Below, piece by piece: positions 8,255-9,180 of a stretch of DNA of 9,180 nt. The position numbers and the translations under genes were made by a program. The notes below the pieces were generated by a model. The model was given only the letters and a program-made list of their open reading frames with translations. It was not told the origin of the DNA and made no database searches. The stretch is taken from positions 1-9,180 of the forward strand of contig CAZJWO010000127.1 of assembly GCA_964549735.1 (NCBI GenBank), given 5' to 3'. This DNA is from Glo-17 sp964549735 (GTDB lineage: Bacteria; Krumholzibacteriota; Krumholzibacteriia; LZORAL124-64-63). Within the stretch, counting starts at the first letter, position 1, and each line of letters starts with the position of its first letter.

Positions 8255-8834
8255 GCCCCATCGCTTCCGCCAGGCGCCCCAGCGCCCGTTGAACCGCCAT
8301 GCGGACCGCGTCGCGGCTCGGTCGGCCCGTCAGCGAGGCGATCTCCTCGTAGCCGACGTCCAGCTCCAGCCGCAGGTGCAGCAGCTCACGATCCTCGACC
8401 GGCAGGCCGGCGAGCGCCCGGTCGTAGCGCGCCAGCACGTCCGCGCCGATCGCGGCCTCCAGCGGCGAAGGACCGGTATCGCGCAGATCGTCCGGCAGCT
8501 CGCCCTGTCCCTGGCGCCGCGCCGCCCAGCGCACCTGATCCCGTATACGATTGAGCACGGCCTGGCGAACATAGGCCTGGAAGCCGCCGGGCCCGCGCAC
8601 CTCGACCCGATCGAGACCCTCCAGGACGCGCAGCAACGTCTCCTGGACGAGGTCCATCGTATCGAGGAGGGAGCGGGCGTAGAGCGGCAAGCGGCCGCTC
8701 GCCCAGCGCTGCAAGCGCGGCGCGTAGCGCGCCAGGAGTTGCTCGCGGGCCGCGTCGTCTCCGGCGCGCGCACGATGCAACAGCTCGTGAGTCGCCGCCA
8801 GCGGGCCGGCCCCTTCCTTGGACGCTCCGGACAC
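8244..8834 (-). CDS. ECF-type RNA polymerase sigma factor linked to a Ser/Thr kinase (196 aa)
   Basis: Alternative sigma factor with only domains sigma-2 and sigma-4, the usual ECF layout and size. Sigma-2 spans about residues 15-108: LLARYAPRLQRW, then LLDTMDLVQETLLRVLEGLD (positions 57-76) and GGFQAYVRQAVLNRIRD (83-99), regions 2.1-2.4. After a short linker, sigma-4 spans about 133-192: LAGLPVEDRELLHLRLELDV and the recognition helix-turn-helix GYEEIASLTGRPSRDAVRMA (161-180). No anti-sigma factor gene is visible next to it; a membrane kinase is there instead, as in ECF groups controlled by phosphorylation. The usual DAED motif reads DTMD (58-61). The start is GTG 8834, with a strong GAGGAGG 8 nt upstream that overlaps the stop codon of the CHAT gene. 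It is too diverged for me to assign an ECF group by eye. Confidence 0.92.
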   Translation of the reverse strand: MSGASKEGAGPLAATHELLHRARAGDDAAREQLLARYAPRLQRWASGRLPLYARSLLDTMDLVQETLLRVLEGLDRVEVRGPGGFQAYVRQAVLNRIRDQVRWAARRQGQGELPDDLRDTGPSPLEAAIGADVLARYDRALAGLPVEDRELLHLRLELDVGYEEIASLTGRPSRDAVRMAVQRALGRLAEAMGHER

Positions 8835-8842
8835 TCGCGAGA

Positions 8843-8849
8843 CCTCCTC
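8843..8849 (-). promoter_or_regulatory. Strong ribosome binding site deciding the GTG start of the sigma factor
   Basis: GAGGAGG on the minus strand, 8 nt before GTG 8834. It overlaps the last two bases of the TGA stop of the upstream CHAT gene (8850-8848), consistent with coupled translation. Confidence 0.8.
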
Positions 8850-9136
8850 AATCGCCGCTGGCGGTGAACGCCGCCCAGTAGAACGGATGGGTGCTGCGGC
8901 CCTCGGCGCGGCGCGCGGCGAGGATGCTCCGGGCCGCTTCCTGCACCGCCTCGCCCGCGGTCGCCACGCCGCCGAGGCGGGCGCCGTAGAGGGCGCTCAT
9001 CCACTCGCGCGTCGCGTCGTCGTCGACCGGCCACTGGCTGGCGATGACCGCGCGCGCGCCCGCGAGATGGAACGCGCGCAGCAGACCGAGCGCCCCCTCC
9101 CGATGCCAGGTGTCCGCGACGCCCGAGGCGCAGGCC
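8848..9136 (-). CDS. CHAT-domain (caspase-like) protein, C-terminal 95 codons only
   Basis: C-terminal end of a CHAT domain, a clan CD cysteine-peptidase-like fold related to caspases and separase. The visible residues begin ACASGVADTWHREGALGLL, followed by AFHLAGARAVIASQWPVDDD and, at the end, HPFYWAAFTASGD and stop. The ACxSG motif normally holds the catalytic Cys, here the second residue present (codon 9132-9130). The Gly-rich EGALGL segment, the ASQWPVDD strand and the HPFYWAAF terminus are family hallmarks. The catalytic His and any upstream TPR or other partner domains are missing, because the assembly enters adapter sequence at 9137; the gene is truncated by the assembly, not shown to be broken in the genome. 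It lies 13 nt upstream of the sigma factor gene, so it is probably in one operon with sigma and kinase. Peptidase activity is inferred from the motif. Confidence 0.93.
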
Positions 9137-9180
9137 AGATCGGAAGAGCGTCGTGTAGGGAAAGAGTGTAGGATAGGGTG
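9137..9180 (+). other. Illumina adapter read-through (assembly artefact, not genomic)
   Basis: From 9137 the sequence begins AGATCGGAAGAGCGTCGTG and matches the standard TruSeq universal adapter (reverse complement) for 34 bases, to 9170, as recalled. The last 10 bases differ from the expected continuation, GATCTCGGTG, at five of ten positions but still end GGTG, as error-rich adapter read ends would. The adapter interrupts the CHAT coding frame just beyond its catalytic Cys motif. Confidence 0.97.

Noticed and set aside
8818..9171. 117-codon plus-strand frame ending IGRASCRERV
   Set aside because: It is antisense to the CHAT gene and its end is translated adapter.

Overview
The window is a roughly 9.14 kb piece of very GC-rich bacterial DNA followed by about 44 bases of sequencing adapter. 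All six supported genes lie on the minus strand, so transcription runs from high to low coordinates. The lineage cannot be fixed from one window. A secreted protein with a C-terminal FlgD-like (type IX-like) sorting module, an ECF sigma factor coupled to a membrane Ser/Thr kinase, and high GC together suggest an uncultured FCB-group bacterium of the Eisenbacteria/Krumholzibacteriota/Latescibacterota type. The adapter indicates an unpolished short-read, probably metagenomic, assembly.

In transcription order: (1) 9136-8848, the last 95 codons of a CHAT-domain (caspase-like) protein, cut by the adapter junction one codon beyond its probable catalytic Cys. (2) 8834-8244, an ECF-type sigma factor with a GTG start. 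(3) 8254-6527, a transmembrane Ser/Thr protein kinase with a C-terminal DUF4384-like domain. Genes 1-3 are separated by +13 and -11 nt and form a tight operon. (4) A 124-nt gap with two inverted repeats. (5) 6402-3913, an 829-residue exported beta-repeat protein with a FlgD-like C-terminus. (6) A 295-nt gap with no convincing gene. (7) 3617-1287, a copper-exporting P1B-1 ATPase with YHS and CPMHP metal-binding modules and a TTG start. (8) 1250-1, the N-terminal 416 residues of aconitase AcnA, 36 nt downstream of the copper pump.

The most interesting unit is the CHAT peptidase / ECF sigma / kinase operon. It looks like a signalling module in which sigma activity could be controlled by phosphorylation, proteolysis or both, with the secreted protein as a possible target. 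The sigma factor carries DTMD where the usual ECF motif is DAED, which resembles what is known of kinase-activated ECF factors. The copper pump and aconitase form a second pair with a plausible link, because copper poisons solvent-exposed 4Fe-4S dehydratases. No tRNA, rRNA, CRISPR array, insertion sequence or plus-strand gene was found. Long open frames on the plus strand are antisense shadows caused by GC-rich codon use.
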